This document shows positions 46,466-58,922 of a DNA stretch of 64,000 bases, in pieces. A program made the position numbers and the translations under genes. Source of the stretch: Rusavskia elegans (lineage: Eukaryota > Ascomycota > Lecanoromycetes > Teloschistales > Teloschistaceae); NCBI GenBank assembly GCA_011316305.1, contig SAUG01000033.1, forward strand, positions 62,001 through 126,000, written 5' to 3'. Within the stretch, counting starts at the first letter, position 1; each line of letters opens with the position of its first letter. The notes beneath the pieces were generated by a model. It saw only the letters and a list, made by a program, of their open reading frames with translations, was not told the DNA's origin and searched no databases.

Positions 46466-46620
46466 GCCCAGACCCGGAATCGAACCGGGGTGCTCTAGAT
46501 GGAATGCCGGCACATTCGACTCTCCCGGTTTCCCTGTTTTACCCGTTCCACCGGGAGAGCAGCTCCGCCGTTTTACCCGCGGAGCTCCACAGAACCTAGA
46601 TACGTCGCCTTTACGCTACT
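46466..46620 (-). ncRNA. tRNA-3'-half-like sequence (copy B) with two upstream hairpins
   Basis: On the minus strand, 46489-46466 forms a T arm (CCCGG TTCGATT CCGGG) plus acceptor strand TCTGGGC and A, followed after ~15 nt by a run of eight T, a pol III-type terminator. The matching 5' acceptor strand was not found. Upstream are two strong palindromes, CTCTCCCGGT/ACCGGGAGAG (46521-46560) and AGCTCCGC/GCGGAGCT (46561-46586). Both loops contain GTTTTACCC on the plus strand. Homologous to the sequence at 37.3 kb. Tentatively a tRNA-derived element or an unusual structured RNA. Confidence 0.4.
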
Positions 46621-46739
46621 TGGGCTGCTGTGTTATGGTTACCCCTTTTACTCGGATAGGAAGCACTGCGACCACGTTTTGCTGCGTACATTAGGTGTAA
46701 GGGTTTCGAAATTATATGCTGTTAAGGCTACATGATTCA

Positions 46740-47794
46740 GTGAGGTCAAGGCTTCATGAATTAAAGAGTCGATGTGGAAGGAAGCGGTGGTTGGTTCCAT
46801 TGCCGCCACTCTACATGCAGACCCACGGAACGAACGTTGATGATGTTGGCTGTTGCAATTGTCGTATCGATTGACAGTTCCTCGATCCGGTTGCTACTGT
46901 GGGTGTGGATGTTGAATTGTTTCCGTGGCCGAAACATCCAATTCAGAGATTAGGGGTTGCCCCTGAATCTCATGGTATGCTGGGGGTCACTCTCATTGGG
47001 TATATCTCGGTAAGCGATCTGTGTCACTATGGTTTTTGAAGGGAAATCCATACCACCTGCAGGTAGCTTAAACATATACCGAAGTCTGAAAGAGCCGAGG
47101 ACAAATCCATTGAGCAGGGCAGACAGGTTCGCCATGGATCCCGACAATCAAATCAAATCAACTCGGATTTGCGCGAAGGGCAAAAGAACAGGCGCTGGAA
47201 TCATGCTGGAGGTATATCCAGTCGCAGATACTTCCCGCAACATGTAAATCATGCTGTAGAGTATCTCGGGACCGGCATACGTGATATCCTGCTGATACGA
47301 CTATCTTGGGGTCACCAAGTGGAAGAAAATAATACTATACCTTGCCACACCACCGCTCGACGGAGCATCGGTGATTTCGACAAGCACACATCGAGACTCT
47401 GAAAGCCTACTTTCCTAGGCATACTCGCAAATTGGGTGTGAGTAAGGTGCACTGACTTCGAGATGTGCCTACCATGCTTCTGGGGGAGAATCGCAGTGTC
47501 GAAAACACTCGATGAACTAGTCTACTACATTCGACCACGCGTGCGATTTGCATGTATGGATGCTCTAGTGATGTCTACGAGCTCGTACACCGTGCCAACG
47601 GATGGAGCAAGTTGTCTTTGGTCTTGCACAGAGTCATAGAAAAGAACGTATTGGTAAGAGGATAGGAGCGATCGAGCAGCGCTCATCAATACTTTTGTCG
47701 CTGTTACTTCGATGCTACGAGCTTACACCAACAGCTGTACGGTGCGAAGATATCCCATTCATAACCTTTGTTCCCGGTGCGATAGGCAACAACC
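46740..47794. other. Gene-free stretch
   Basis: 1.05 kb separating the accessory block from the isopropylmalate-type cluster. No gene is recognised. It holds the 3' flank of the synthase gene. Confidence 0.4.
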
Positions 47795-49632
47795 TCAGGC
47801 TCTGAATATAGCTTCCAAGGCCCTGTTCCAGAACTGCGTCAGTTACAATACCCAGGAATAAGAGTTGTGGGAAAATGAAATTACCAGCGCAGAAGAAAGA
47901 CAAGCAAGTAGCTCCGCCTCTCTGAAAGTAGGATTCATATTGACACCCCACGACACATACTTGCCTCTTTTCGCGTCGCACATAGCAACAGCCATACGTC
48001 TCGTCTTGCCCTCCTCCGTCCATTTGCGTTCGAAAAGCTGGAAGGATATTTGAAGTCCCGTGCCAACAGCCAAGGCAATCGAGATCGCAGCCGGTATATC
48101 ATCTCCCTTGCCACGAATCTCTCTTGCCAGGCCGTTGATCAAGATGGTAGCTGAAACTGCCACGGTGGAGTGATTATCTATGGTGTCGATGCTATATTTA
48201 AGGATTCGATCATCCCTCCCAGCAACACGGTAAGTCTTTAGAAAGAGGTCTTGGATATCCTCCGGCGACAGGACCCGACCCACCTTATCCGAAGCGGCCT
48301 TGACGGTCTTGGCAAAGTCTTGCTGCAGACCTTTCGGTAGATCCAGATCGGCGCTTCGTTGCAGAGTCCAAGCCACGCCACCCTTGCCGCTCTGCGAATT
48401 GACTCTGATGACCGACTCATACGTGGCACCAATATCCTCCGGGTCGAGTGGAAGGTAGGGCACTTTCCAGATATTCTTCTTCTTCTCACCGTCGGCGAGT
48501 GGTGTATTCCATTTCTTGAAGCCTTTGTTGATCGCATCCTGGTGAGAGCCGCTGTAGGCCAAGAAAACGGAGTCACCGGCATAAGGCGCTCGGGTATGGA
48601 CCGGAATCTGGGTCAGGCTTTCAACCGTCCTCCTGATTTCGGGAAGGTTCGAGAAATCGAGTTGTGGGTCTACGCCTTGAGTGTAGAGATTTAATGCCAG
48701 TGTGACGAGATCCACGTTTCCCGTACGTTCACCGTTTCCAAACAGACATCCTTCCACTCTGGTGGCGCCAGCAAGTTGTCCGAGTTCTGCTGCTGCAACT
48801 GCACAGCCACGGTCGTTGTGGGGGTGGAGGGATACCACGACAGTGTCACTGAGAAAGGCACGATGGAAGACTTCGACCTGGTCAGCGAATGTATTTGGTG
48901 TACACATTTCCACGGTCGCTGGAAGGTTCAGAATAATTGGTACTTCGGTGGTTGGCTCCCACGCTTCCCTGACCGCATCGCACAGGGCGATAGCATAAGA
49001 GGTGTCGGTGTCTGAAAAGGCTTCGGGGCTAAACATCAAGTTCCACGTCGTATCAGGGTGAATGTCCTTCGTGAGGGTTTTTGTGTACCGCACACAATCT
49101 ACCGCCATCTCCAATACCTCAGATTGAGACAAGCCGAACATTGTAGATTGAAAGTTGTCGCTTGATGCGATATAGAGGCTGATGATAGCTTTTCTGGCAC
49201 CCGTCACGCTTTGAACGGTCCGTTGGATCATTTCGCGGCGACATGGTGAGAGAACTTGTAGCCATACATCATCAGGCACTGCGTTGGGCGTTTCTACCAG
49301 ACTGCGGGTAAAGTTGAATTCGGTGTCTGAAGCACTGGGGAACGCTACGTCGATTTCCTTGAAGCCCATTTCGACAAGTAACCGGAAGTAGGTCCATTTC
49401 TCCTCGACCGTCATTGGATGTGCTAGGCTTTGATTGCCGTCGCGAAGATCGGTGGCCAGCCATCGAGGAGCTTTGGTAATTGTTTTGCTTGGCCATGTTC
49501 GGTTTGGGAGCAAGGGTGGGGAGAAAGCGGAATACTTCTCAGAGGGATCAGAGAGCCTACTTGGTTGTCAGACTCTTTCGTTCTAATTGTGAGAAAGGAC
49601 CCCATGACGAAGGAGGATACGTACATAGGCAT
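47795..49632 (-). CDS. 2-isopropylmalate synthase paralogue (alpha-keto-acid / acetyl-CoA condensing enzyme)
   Basis: Exons 49632-49625 (only 8 nt, encoding Met-Pro and part of Met), 49556-47885 and 47833-47795 give 572 residues, somewhat shorter than Leu4. The start MPMLSDPSEKY matches the N-terminus of fungal isopropylmalate synthases without a mitochondrial presequence. Catalytic motifs are present: LRDGNQSL, VSLHPHNDRGCAVAAAEL (HxH metal ligands) and GCLFGNGERTGNVDL. The C-terminal LeuA-type domain (HSTVAVSATILINGL) is present. The enzyme condenses acetyl-CoA with a 2-oxo acid. Being next to an isomerase and an aminotransferase paralogue, it is more likely a pathway-specific chain-elongation enzyme than the housekeeping copy. 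Divergent from the oxygenase gene. Confidence 0.9.
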
Positions 49633-50033
49633 CGTGTGTGAATCCTCCACTTCGCTGAGGTTGGGTCAGTCGGCAGAACTTGGGAGCAGCGATGCTACAT
49701 GGGCAGCCTGGCAGAGCTGCGCATCTTGATTCTTCCATGCCAACACGTGATTCCGGTCCGGGTTATCCGTATTCATCATTATCCTTTTCCGAACCGTCGG
49801 ACAGCAGCAACGCTCGGTCCAATCGCGGTCCGTAAATCTCGGACCGCCCTTCGGCTTGCGTAGCTCTGGTGTATTGTGTAAGGTAGGGCTTTAGAATCCA
49901 TTAAGCTGCGAGTTATCCCCCAGGGCGAATACCTAGCAGCAATCTATCAAGCTCTCTTCTGACCGCTTTTTGAACCCCCCCCCCCCCCAAGATCGTCTCA
50001 CAATCAACATCAACTTCTAGAGTCCCCGATAAC
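49633..50033. promoter_or_regulatory. Bidirectional promoter of synthase and oxygenase genes
   Basis: 400 bp between divergent starts. It contains a C14 homopolymer (49975-49988), 45 bp before the oxygenase ATG. Confidence 0.45.
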
Positions 50034-51177
50034 ATGCCTTCCTCAATTCCTGTACTTGATGCCGCATGCATGGTCAATGGCACAGCACAAGAGCGCGCTG
50101 ACTTCGGTGACAAATTTCTGAAGGGAATGGTTGAGCATGGGTTCGTGAAACTTGTGAATCATACCGTTCCGATGCCCATTGTCGAAGACACATTCAGCCA
50201 AGTAAGTTTATTCTATTGTTGCACTCAAGCTTATGTTCAAGTTGCTATTATTAAAAATGCCTCCAGGTCAAGAAATTCTTCAAGCTGCCGTTTGATGTGA
50301 AGAAACCAATCATCAATGATCCGAAAAAGGGCCAACAGCGCGGGTGGAGTCCTCCGGGCGAAGAAAAGACATGGTGGCTAGAAAGCAACACTGGGGACGT
50401 CGAATCTCCTCAATTTGGCGACAACAAGGTAAGCGATATCCATCTCTGTTGTTTCCGAGATCAGGGGTAATTGCGCATGTCGTGCAGGAAAGCTTCGATT
50501 GCGGTGACCCAAACGACAAACAATTCCCCAATCAATGGCCAGCCGACTCCGCTCTCCCTGGGTATCAGAAAACAATGGATCAGTTCTTCTACGATTGTGG
50601 TCAGCTATGTATAGATCTCCTCGAGGTCTTGGCCACTCGGATGCAGGTTGATCCTAAGCTTTTTTCTTCCCGCTGCACCAACGAAGCAAGTACCATCCGG
50701 ATCAACCATTTCCCCCCTGTGGCTCGCGAGACGCTTGAAACTGGACAGGTCAGCCGTATCTGGCCACACAACGACTTTGGCATCATCTCCCTCGTATTCC
50801 CCGATCGAACCGGTGGTTTGGAGTATGAGGACCGCCAGAACCCTGGGACTTTTATACCAATGCCATATAACGGAGACGATGAGGTGGTTGTCATTGTCTC
50901 TGAAACTATGCAGCGGTGGACAAACGGTCTGGTCAGAGCTGGCTTACACCGTGTGACAAAGCCGGTGGACATGGTTGGGGATCTTGTGCCTGAAAGATGG
51001 AGCTTGGTTTACTTCAACAAAGCCGACCGACATGTCAACGTTGGTCCGTTGAAGGAATTCGTCGGTCCAGACATGGAGGCTGTGTACGAGGACTTGAGCG
51101 CTCTGGAATATCAGTCTATGCGTAATGCAGTGCATTATCCAGAGCCGGTGGGAGGAACTGTAACGGTAGCTGGATAG
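50034..51177 (+). CDS. Fe(II)/2-oxoglutarate-dependent oxygenase (isopenicillin N synthase-like)
   Basis: Exons 50034-50201, 50267-50428 and 50488-51177 encode 339 residues. The N-terminal DIOX_N segment (SSIPVLDAACMVNG ... HGFVKLVNH) precedes the jelly-roll core. Fe ligands are the HxD of RIWPHNDFGIISLVF and the distal His of RAGLHRVTKPV. The 2-oxoglutarate-binding Arg-x-Ser motif is ERWSLVYF. All key residues are intact. Family members hydroxylate or desaturate amino acids and other small molecules. In this context it may hydroxylate the side chain of the cluster's amino acid, as HtyE does for homotyrosine in echinocandin producers. That function is inferred from the neighbours, not from the sequence itself. 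Confidence 0.9.
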
Positions 51178-51794
51178 TGTCGTGATTGCTGTTCTTCCGA
51201 AGAATGGAGGAGAAGTTTCGAGGATACTTGTTGTAGGGTAGAGTCAATGACAATCCCCACAGACAGTTGTGCGAAGACGCCAAGTTGACATACTTTCATA
51301 TTGGGACAGTGTCAGAGCGGGGTGAAGCTTGCTCATGGCTTACAGCAAGGCTAAAGCAGACGTGATTCATTACGAAACTGCATGTAACCCGAAGCAGGCC
51401 CGTGTGAAGCCTGGGATGTGGACCATAGAGTCGTCAAGGTGGTGATCATACCATGTATGTCAGACCAGTCCAAAAGACCAGCGAAAGTGCAAAACCCCAC
51501 TCACAAGTAACGCGCCACCCTCCCCCCTCCCCCCTCCCTGGTGGGGTGGGAATACAGGCCAATCAAGGTGGGAATATGACTGCGGGTTGCAGCAAATCCG
51601 CAGTCAGCCGGATCTTCCGCGAAAAGTTTGCCTCCACTGGTATCACGTCAGCTACCGGACCGGCTGTCGGATAAGTCAGTCTGTGCCCTCCGAAGGCTGA
51701 CTTGCGAGACCAGTGCATGAGCAACGGTATCCTGCAAACTCCCACCCATAAGCACAATCGCCACCGAGGACGATAGTTGGCCATTCCGTGAAGC
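51178..51794. other. Intergenic region
   Basis: 617 bp between two genes in the same direction. It includes a C/T-rich block (51522-51545). It presumably holds the isomerase promoter; no other feature is seen. Confidence 0.4.
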
Positions 51795-54246
51795 ATGTTG
51801 TCCGACAAGAAACCGCGTACCCTTTACGAGAAAATTTTCGACGACCATGTTGTTGCGGAGAAAGATGATGGAACCGTCCTGCTGTATATTGGTGTGTAAT
51901 TGACCGCCACACCATCTAAACTAAACCCTACGTTAACAATGGATTTTTAGATAGACATCTTATCCATGAAGTCACGTCACCGGTATCGCAGCATCCCAGA
52001 CGTACAAAGAAGAGCATTGACCAATCAACTTAGCAAGCGTTTTCAGGGCTCGAAAGTCGTGGGCTACCTGTTCGTCGATCAGACCTTACTCTGGCAACCT
52101 CAGACCATAATGTTCCCACGACCGCGCGTCCGCCCGGAGTCAAAGCTTCAACTTACCTGAAGAGCACCGCATCCAGGATCCAGGTCCAGAAGCTTGAGAG
52201 GAACGTCCAGGCGCACCAAATCCCGTACCTCGGGTTGAAATCGACCCGGCAAGGAATCGTTCACGTCATAGGCCCAGAGCTAGGATTCACTCTTCCCGGG
52301 ACGACCATTGTGTGTGGCGACAGCCATACTAGCACACACGGCGCGTTTGGTGCACTTGCCTTCGGAATCGGCACGAGCGAAGTAGAACACGTACTGGCCT
52401 CTCAAACTGTAGTGGCTACGAGGAGCCGAAATATGAAGATACAAGTGGAAGGAGAGCTGGCTCAAGGTGTGGGATCGAAGGACCTAATGCTTTACATTAT
52501 CAGCATAATAGGTCGGTTTCTTTAGTTCGCAATATCGACTGTCATAGCAAGCTGATGTCTGCAATGTTAGGTACAGCAGGGGGAACGGGCATGGTCATCG
52601 AGTTTGCTGGTTCTGTTATCCGACAGTTGACAATGGAGAGTCGTATGGCCCTCTGCAACATGTCCATCGAGGCTGGGGCTAGAGCCGGACTCATCGCACC
52701 AGACGCTGTGACGCTCAGTTATGTTCGGGGGAAATCATTGGCGCCAAAGTCGGACCATTGGTTGGAAGCTAAAAGGTATTGGGTGAATCTTTATTCTGAC
52801 GTTGACGCATGTTTCGACAAGATCGTAGCGATCAATGCAAGTCAAGTCGTTCCTACTGTCACCTGGGGGACCTCCCCAGAACAGGTCGCGCCTATCACTG
52901 GTGTCGTTCCTAGTCCGGAAGACTTCGAAGATCCTGTAAAGCGGGAAAGTTGCTCTCAGGCTTTGAAGTACATGGACCTGCAGCCGGGAGTGCAGATAAC
53001 TACAATCCCTGTCGACAAGGTTTTCATCGGCTCCTGTACCAATGCACGATTAGAAGACTTCCGAGCAGCAGCCCGTATTCTAAAAGGCAAAAGAATCTCG
53101 CCTGGCCTCAAGGTGGCATTGGCGGTTCCGGGATCAGGGGCCGTAAAGCGTGCCGCAGAGAAAGAAGGCCTGGATGTGGTTTTCAAAAATTCCGGATTTC
53201 AGTGGAGAGAGGCAGGATGCAGTCTATGTGTTGGATTGAATGAAGACGCTCTCTTGCCGTTCGAACGGTGTGCGAGCACTAGCAACAGGAATTTTGAAAG
53301 TCGGCAAGGAACTTTGGGAAGAACCCACCTGGTCTCACCAGTCGTGGCAGCTGCAACGGCAATCAAGGGAACGTTGAGCGGACCTTCTCTGGATGAAGTC
53401 CCCAACCTTGCTGAATACAATGACCTGGGATACTCGAGCGGAAGCGAAGAATCTCAAGACCAGAGTGAGTCGGAAAATTCGGAAGACGAGATCGTCGACT
53501 CACATGCTCCCCCAAAACGAGTGTTACCGGTGGCTAGCGTAAGGTACACCGCCCTCGTTAAAGGAACGATAGCAGTAATTGAAAGGTCAAACATCGACAC
53601 TGACTGTATTTTCCCAAAACAATTTTGCACCACAACCGAACGAACAGGACTCGGCCACGCTTTATTCCACAACCTTCGATACAACCCAGATGGTAAACCG
53701 AACAAGGACTTCGTCTTGAATTATGCCAGAAACAAGGACGCTGCTATCCTACTAGCAACTGGCCCGAACTTCGGCTGTGGAAGCTCTCGTGAGCACGCTG
53801 TTTGGGCTTTGCAAGATTTCGGGTTCCAGTGTATCTTGGCGCCGAGCTTCGCTGACATCTTCTACAATAATGCATTCAAGAATGGCCTCCTATTGATCAA
53901 GGTCGACATGGATGCGATGACTAGAATACTCGCAGAATGCAGGGCCCACAAACGTATCCACATCAATTTGGCTGAGCAGACAGTGTTGGATCAGAACAAC
54001 GTCGAGTTTGCACGGTTCGATATCGAGGAACGTCGGAAGATGGAACTATTGAACGGTATGGATGAAATAGATACAACACTAAGATCTTCGGGGGATATCA
54101 GAGCGTTTGAGGAATCGAGGAGACTGGTCCGGCCTTGGATTGAGGACGCTGTTCAAGGCTGGCGGTCGAAGCAATCAAGAAAGGCCACCCTAGGTCGGGA
54201 AATCAACAGCGGTGGTCTGCTTGAGCCGGTAGTACTGGATTGGTAG
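51795..54246 (+). CDS. 3-isopropylmalate dehydratase (isomerase) paralogue
   Basis: Exons 51795-51891, 51951-51982, 52034-52511 and 52571-54246 encode 760 residues, the size of fungal Leu1. Both halves of the aconitase-superfamily enzyme are present. The large-subunit part shows [45 protein letters not shown] and the 4Fe-4S cysteines in IGSCTNAR and GCSLCVG. The swivel/small-subunit part shows [29 protein letters not shown] and [20 protein letters not shown]. The linker is acidic and Ser-rich ([19 protein letters not shown]). The enzyme would isomerise the 2-alkylmalate made by the neighbouring synthase. All Fe-S ligands are intact. As a duplicate in a small cluster, it is likely the pathway-specific partner (HtyD-like) rather than the leucine housekeeping enzyme. 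Confidence 0.93.
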
Positions 54247-54384
54247 AGAGAGAACTTGGCAGACGGATTCATTTAAATGGACTATTGATTGTGATACCAG
54301 CGTCATTACACCCAAGCCAATGCCACTTTTGGTATGTCAACGACCAATCACAGGGGGTGTAGATGTTTGACACGGCAATGATGC

Positions 54385-57271
54385 CTACACATCGAAGATC
54401 TCGTCAAGAAGCGACGTGTCGAGAGTGTCATCAAAGGTTGGACGAAAGGACCAAGGATCCTCCATCGTAGGGAGAGACAAAGATTCGGGATTGACGTTTT
54501 GCTTTCGCTTTGGTTCAAACTCCGCAAGCAACGTATCATATAGGTCTGGACTCTGGGGCTGGTTGATAATCGCTGAATTCTCGCCAAATCCGATGATTGC
54601 ATTTCCAGGGTGAATTCCACTTGATTTGAGGTACGCCAAGAGGTACATTTCGGTGACCTCATCGAAGAGATCTGTGGAGGTAGACGCGTAGGTTTTTAAT
54701 CTGCCGAAATAGCCACATGCCATTCCTAGGTAAGGTAGTAGGTCTCTCTGGCCCACTTGTTTAGATAAGACGGTGCAAAGTATGGCAGCAGATACTAGTG
54801 GTAATATGACTTGGTGCCTATTATATATATTAGCCGGCATTGGTTTGTTCAGAACAAATGCAACATACCAGTCGGTCTCGGATTCATGAAACCGAAACGT
54901 TGGTGTCGAAACGAGAACTGCTTTGGCCGTTGCGACGCATTCATCTCGACTGGCAGTATAGTCTGCAGTACTGTGTTGGTCAAGTCGTACGCCGATAATC
55001 GCCCACCGATGAATAGCAAAGGAAGCCTCCGCATGTTTTAGTTCCAAATCAGACTGGATGCAGGTAACTGGAGGCGGGGCAGGCTGTGCCGTCAAACTGA
55101 ATTCGCTGCTGGGCCGGAACCCAGCAGGGATCGATAGTCTCCAAGCGTTTAACATAGTGGACAAGCGCTTGATGGATGCCATAGATTCCGATGGGCTCAT
55201 CTTCAAAGACGCATGGCTGTACAACGTCTTCATGATGATAGAGCATAGGCGTGCGTAACGATAATAGACAAGTCGAAGATCCCAACTATGACAGTCTTCT
55301 GAGTCGCAAGCGCTAGGATACTGCCCTTTCGAGGGGGGTCGATATACAATAAGATCGTCGTGAATCATCTACTCGGCTCAGACAACCACTTCAATTGAGC
55401 TGGTCAGTGGTACTCACCGAGTGACCGCCAGATCTTAGCGTGAATGGCTTCTCGACTGAGTAAATCTGCCAGAATAGCCGCTCAATTTGCCCCTGGTGAA
55501 ATTCCACGGTCGTGGAAGATGGCCTTTTCGGGGTCGCCTGAACGAGTTCTTGATGCATATGCACGGCTTGCGACACCAGTGATCGCGTTAACGATACATC
55601 ACGATGATTCTGTATGTATGACACCTTTCATGGGTAAGTATGCGGCCATACGGAGACATGCTGTCGAGACAAGCGAAGAGACAGCGTACCATCACGACGA
55701 GTGCCTGAAATGCGTTGTTAGTCAAGTTTCACTTCTTGAAGTGGAAAACAAATACTTTCCTGCAATCTCAATAACGATGGCGGCCCGTTCACGACGTCGT
55801 TGCGGCATTGGAGAGCGCACTGGAAGTATATCCAGGATTGTGGACAGGATCTGGTAGGATCGGACGCTTTCTGCCACTTCTCCGTGCCCGTTGCAAGCCG
55901 GCAGCCAATAGCTAGGATTGCGTTGACCAATCCAGATGCACATATATCAACGCTACTAGGCGCGAAGACCATTTCTGACAACGTGGCTTCGATATATGGA
56001 CGGCTCACCAACGAAGAGTAGCTTGAGGGATTTATCAGCGAAGGGAAGATGCCGTTATTACATGACGCTGTAACAGAGCAATTACATACTCAATGTTATG
56101 AAAGAACGCTATATGCGAGATCAGTAGATGGATTTGACATGCAGACATAGCTCGACGACAGGATGACACTGACCGTCGACAAAAGAGGCTGTAATCCCAT
56201 GTGTGTAAGGCGGAAGGGTTTCATGATTTACACGTTTGCTCGATGAGCCAGTGCGCGTTGAATTCTGATGTGTCTTCCGCCAGATCGTCGATGAAAGTGA
56301 TACTGTTAGATTCTTGTCCGCGGATTCCCCAGTATACCGACCCAGAAACCGCAAAGGGCTCAAGGAAGAGAAGTCCCCTGCAACACGATTCAGTATCGCT
56401 CGACACCATCGTGGGTAACATAGATGTCGTCTCGGCGATTATACCACATAGTTTCTCGGCCCATATTGCACTCCAAGTTGGATCATCTCCGCAAGGGATG
56501 TTGTGATCTAACGCATGGCTGTTTTCTCCGTGAATGAGTGTGTCAAGTCGTGGTTGGGTGCCAGGCCAATTGTTGAACACCTCTAAGCTTTGTTCACAAA
56601 ATTTAGGAGTGTTGAGAATATTCCGCCCCAGCTCACTATCATCCTCGCTGGTGTTCGATCGTGTGAGAGCCGGGGGACTATCAGGTCAACGTGGCGCTCA
56701 GGATATCATACACGGGTTGGGCATCTGATTTTTCTGAGAGTCGAGATGTCGGATGCCCGACCCTCCAGTCAAAAGGAGGATAAAAAGCGCTTGGACATAC
56801 CGAACAGCATCTATATCCGAAAGCCACTCAAGTGTGAGACCATTCTGACTATCACACGGCGAATTGGCTGGAATGCTATGCGATGCCATGGATGGCTGCG
56901 CGATATTGCGGGGCTGGTGCGAGCGCGAAACACTACGGCCAGAAACCAATAAAGTAGAACGATCCCGAGGCTTTTCACTCCGGTTGGGGCCTGCTTCTTC
57001 ATAGGAACATACGGCGTTTAGTTTCTGTAAGAGTCGCACTCAGCCTATGCTGAACGAATTCGAGCCTGCAGACGGACTTACAAGACACTGGGAACAAGTG
57101 GACAAGCCATCGCCTGGATGAAATTCTAGTTAGCACGAGATTGTCCAAGATTCGCTCGTTGTGAAACCCACAGCGCACTTTTCTTACTCTACAATTGGAA
57201 CATGCACCTTTGCGGCGGGTAATTTTACGATTATTGTTCTCATCCATAATCGTGAGTAGGCGTGAACCCAT
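54385..57271 (-). CDS. Zn2Cys6 transcription factor with fungal-specific TF domain (cluster regulator)
   Basis: Multi-exon minus-strand gene. The binuclear zinc cluster is assembled from three exons (57271-57172, 57113-57082 and from 57024): spacing is C-x2-C-x6-C-x5-C-x2-C-x6-C, containing CSNCRVRKVRC, CSQC and KLNAVC. Downstream segments belong to the fungal_trans domain: FQCALQCRNDVVNGPPSLLRLQ near 55800, QGQIERLFWQIYSVEKPFTLR near 55460, and a long last exon (about 55368-54385) ending FRPTFDDTLDTSLLDEIFDV. Exons between about 56700 and 55900 were not fully resolved. ATGs at 57271 and 57247 (MDENNNRK) are both possible starts. Its position between isomerase and aminotransferase genes makes it the likely pathway-specific activator. 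Confidence 0.85.
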
Positions 57272-57591
57272 CACTGCCAATGGTAGGTGTAAGGCGTTAC
57301 TTATTTTTTATATCTTGGGCTTTATAGCAACTGCGGCGCCAGCGGAGGAGATGAGATGGCCCAAAGGATTGAGAGGACTCTCATGGGTCTGGCCGGGGAA
57401 GACATAACGTTGCATTGCATTTGATTATCCCGCTATACGACGCTGATGAGCTGCAAGCCTGACGCTAACGGCAAGTACTGGCGCGCTACTGGCGCATCTT
57501 GCATAAAGTCGGTGTGCTGGGGGATGTGTGTTGGTATGAAGTACGTTGCCACGAATTACAATTGTCGAATCTCCGCGGGGGTGAGATGCAT
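57272..57591. other. Short intergenic region
   Basis: 320 bp between the aminotransferase stop codon and the regulator start. It presumably holds the regulator promoter. Nothing else is seen. Confidence 0.4.
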
Positions 57592-58922
57592 CTATTTGCT
57601 GACGTGATCCACCGGTACACTCCACTCATGCTCCTCGATCCCATACTGCCTGCATTCAATCCAATCTTTCATCCACATTGCTATTTTACCTGCGTTCTGA
57701 TGTGGAGACAGTCCGCATTCAACAAGCTGTGTCCCCCATTTGATCGCTCTGATCGGACTGACAATAGCAGCAGTTCCGGTGCCAAACACTTCCATCAAAC
57801 TGCCAGTCTTGGAAGCCGCAGACAGCTCTGCCATGCAGATTTTACGCTCGCGAACCTGCCAACCACGTGGTACCAGTCTTTCCCGTGCCAGATGGAGCAC
57901 ACAATCCCGAGTGACACCGGGTAAGATGGTACCATCCAGCGGCGGTGTTACTAGCTCATGACAGTCCTGGCCTCGAATCCTGAGTGCGATGAACAGATTC
58001 ATCGTCCCGGCTTCCGTTATGGCGTCATCATCTCCAAAGAGCCAGAGACACTGATGGAAACCCCGCGCTTTTGCCGCCTTTTCCGGAGCAATGGATGGTG
58101 CATAATTGCCGCCAATTTTTTGGTTCCCAGCACCGCCAGGCCAAGCTCGCGTGGCATGGCGGCTACTGGTGGCCTCGAGTAAGATTGGTTGGAAACCAGA
58201 AGTGTAGTAAGCACCGACAGGAGAAGCAATCACATATAAGAGGGCAGAAGTCGGTGCGGTGACCCCAAGGCCGGGGCTGGTACCGACCATGACGGGACGA
58301 AGATACAAGGAGTAGCCAGGTTGCCTACATCAAGGTCAAAAGCGAAGAAGAAAGAGGTTCTGGCAAGATTGTACCCTAGTACAAAACGCTCTTCGATCTT
58401 GACAAACTCGGCAATGAGCTTCAGGAGCTCGGCAGTGTCCAATGAAGGAAGCGCGATCCTGACAGCCGATTTGTTGAAGCGGTCAAGGTTCATCTCCGGC
58501 CTGAAGAGTCTAAGGTGGCCTTTTGCGTCTCTGTAAACTTTCATGCCCTCGAAGCATTCGAAGCCGTAATGGAAGACGCTGGCGGTAGGATCGAGGCGGA
58601 TGTCCTGATAAGGAAGGATGCATGGCTGTTGCCACCCATGTGCTTCAGTCCATTCGATCTGAAGCATATGATCTGCATCGAAGTCAGTAGCTGGGGTTGT
58701 GCCATGGGCCGTGTCAATCCAAGCCAAGGAAGGACACAGGCTTGCAGCATCGAGCTTACCGGTGAGGTGTTTCCCAAAAGCCAAGTCATGGGCTGGAGGA
58801 ATAGCCGAGGGGTGTTCAGTCCTTGCAACGTACAGACAAGAAGCGTCCAGTCTAGCCGGGGATGAAGATTGGGGCCTGAGCGCGGTCAAGGGCGGTGATG
58901 GCAACAGGATCCCCGGAGCCAT
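57592..58922 (-). CDS. Branched-chain amino acid aminotransferase paralogue
   Basis: Exons 58922-58375 and 58324-57592, with a 50 bp intron, encode 426 residues. This is a class IV PLP-dependent aminotransferase. The fold markers are HYGFECFEGMKVYRDAKG, LFRPEMNLDRFNKSAVR, PGYSLYLRPVMVGT, the PLP-lysine segment NQKIGGNYAPSIAPEKAAK, EAGTMNLFI, LVTPPLDGTILPGVTRD and VFGTGTAAIVSPI. It interconverts branched-chain 2-oxo acids and amino acids with glutamate. Next to the alkylmalate enzymes it would carry out the final transamination of the elongated 2-oxo acid. Transcribed in the same direction as the regulator and divergently from the transporter. Confidence 0.93.
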
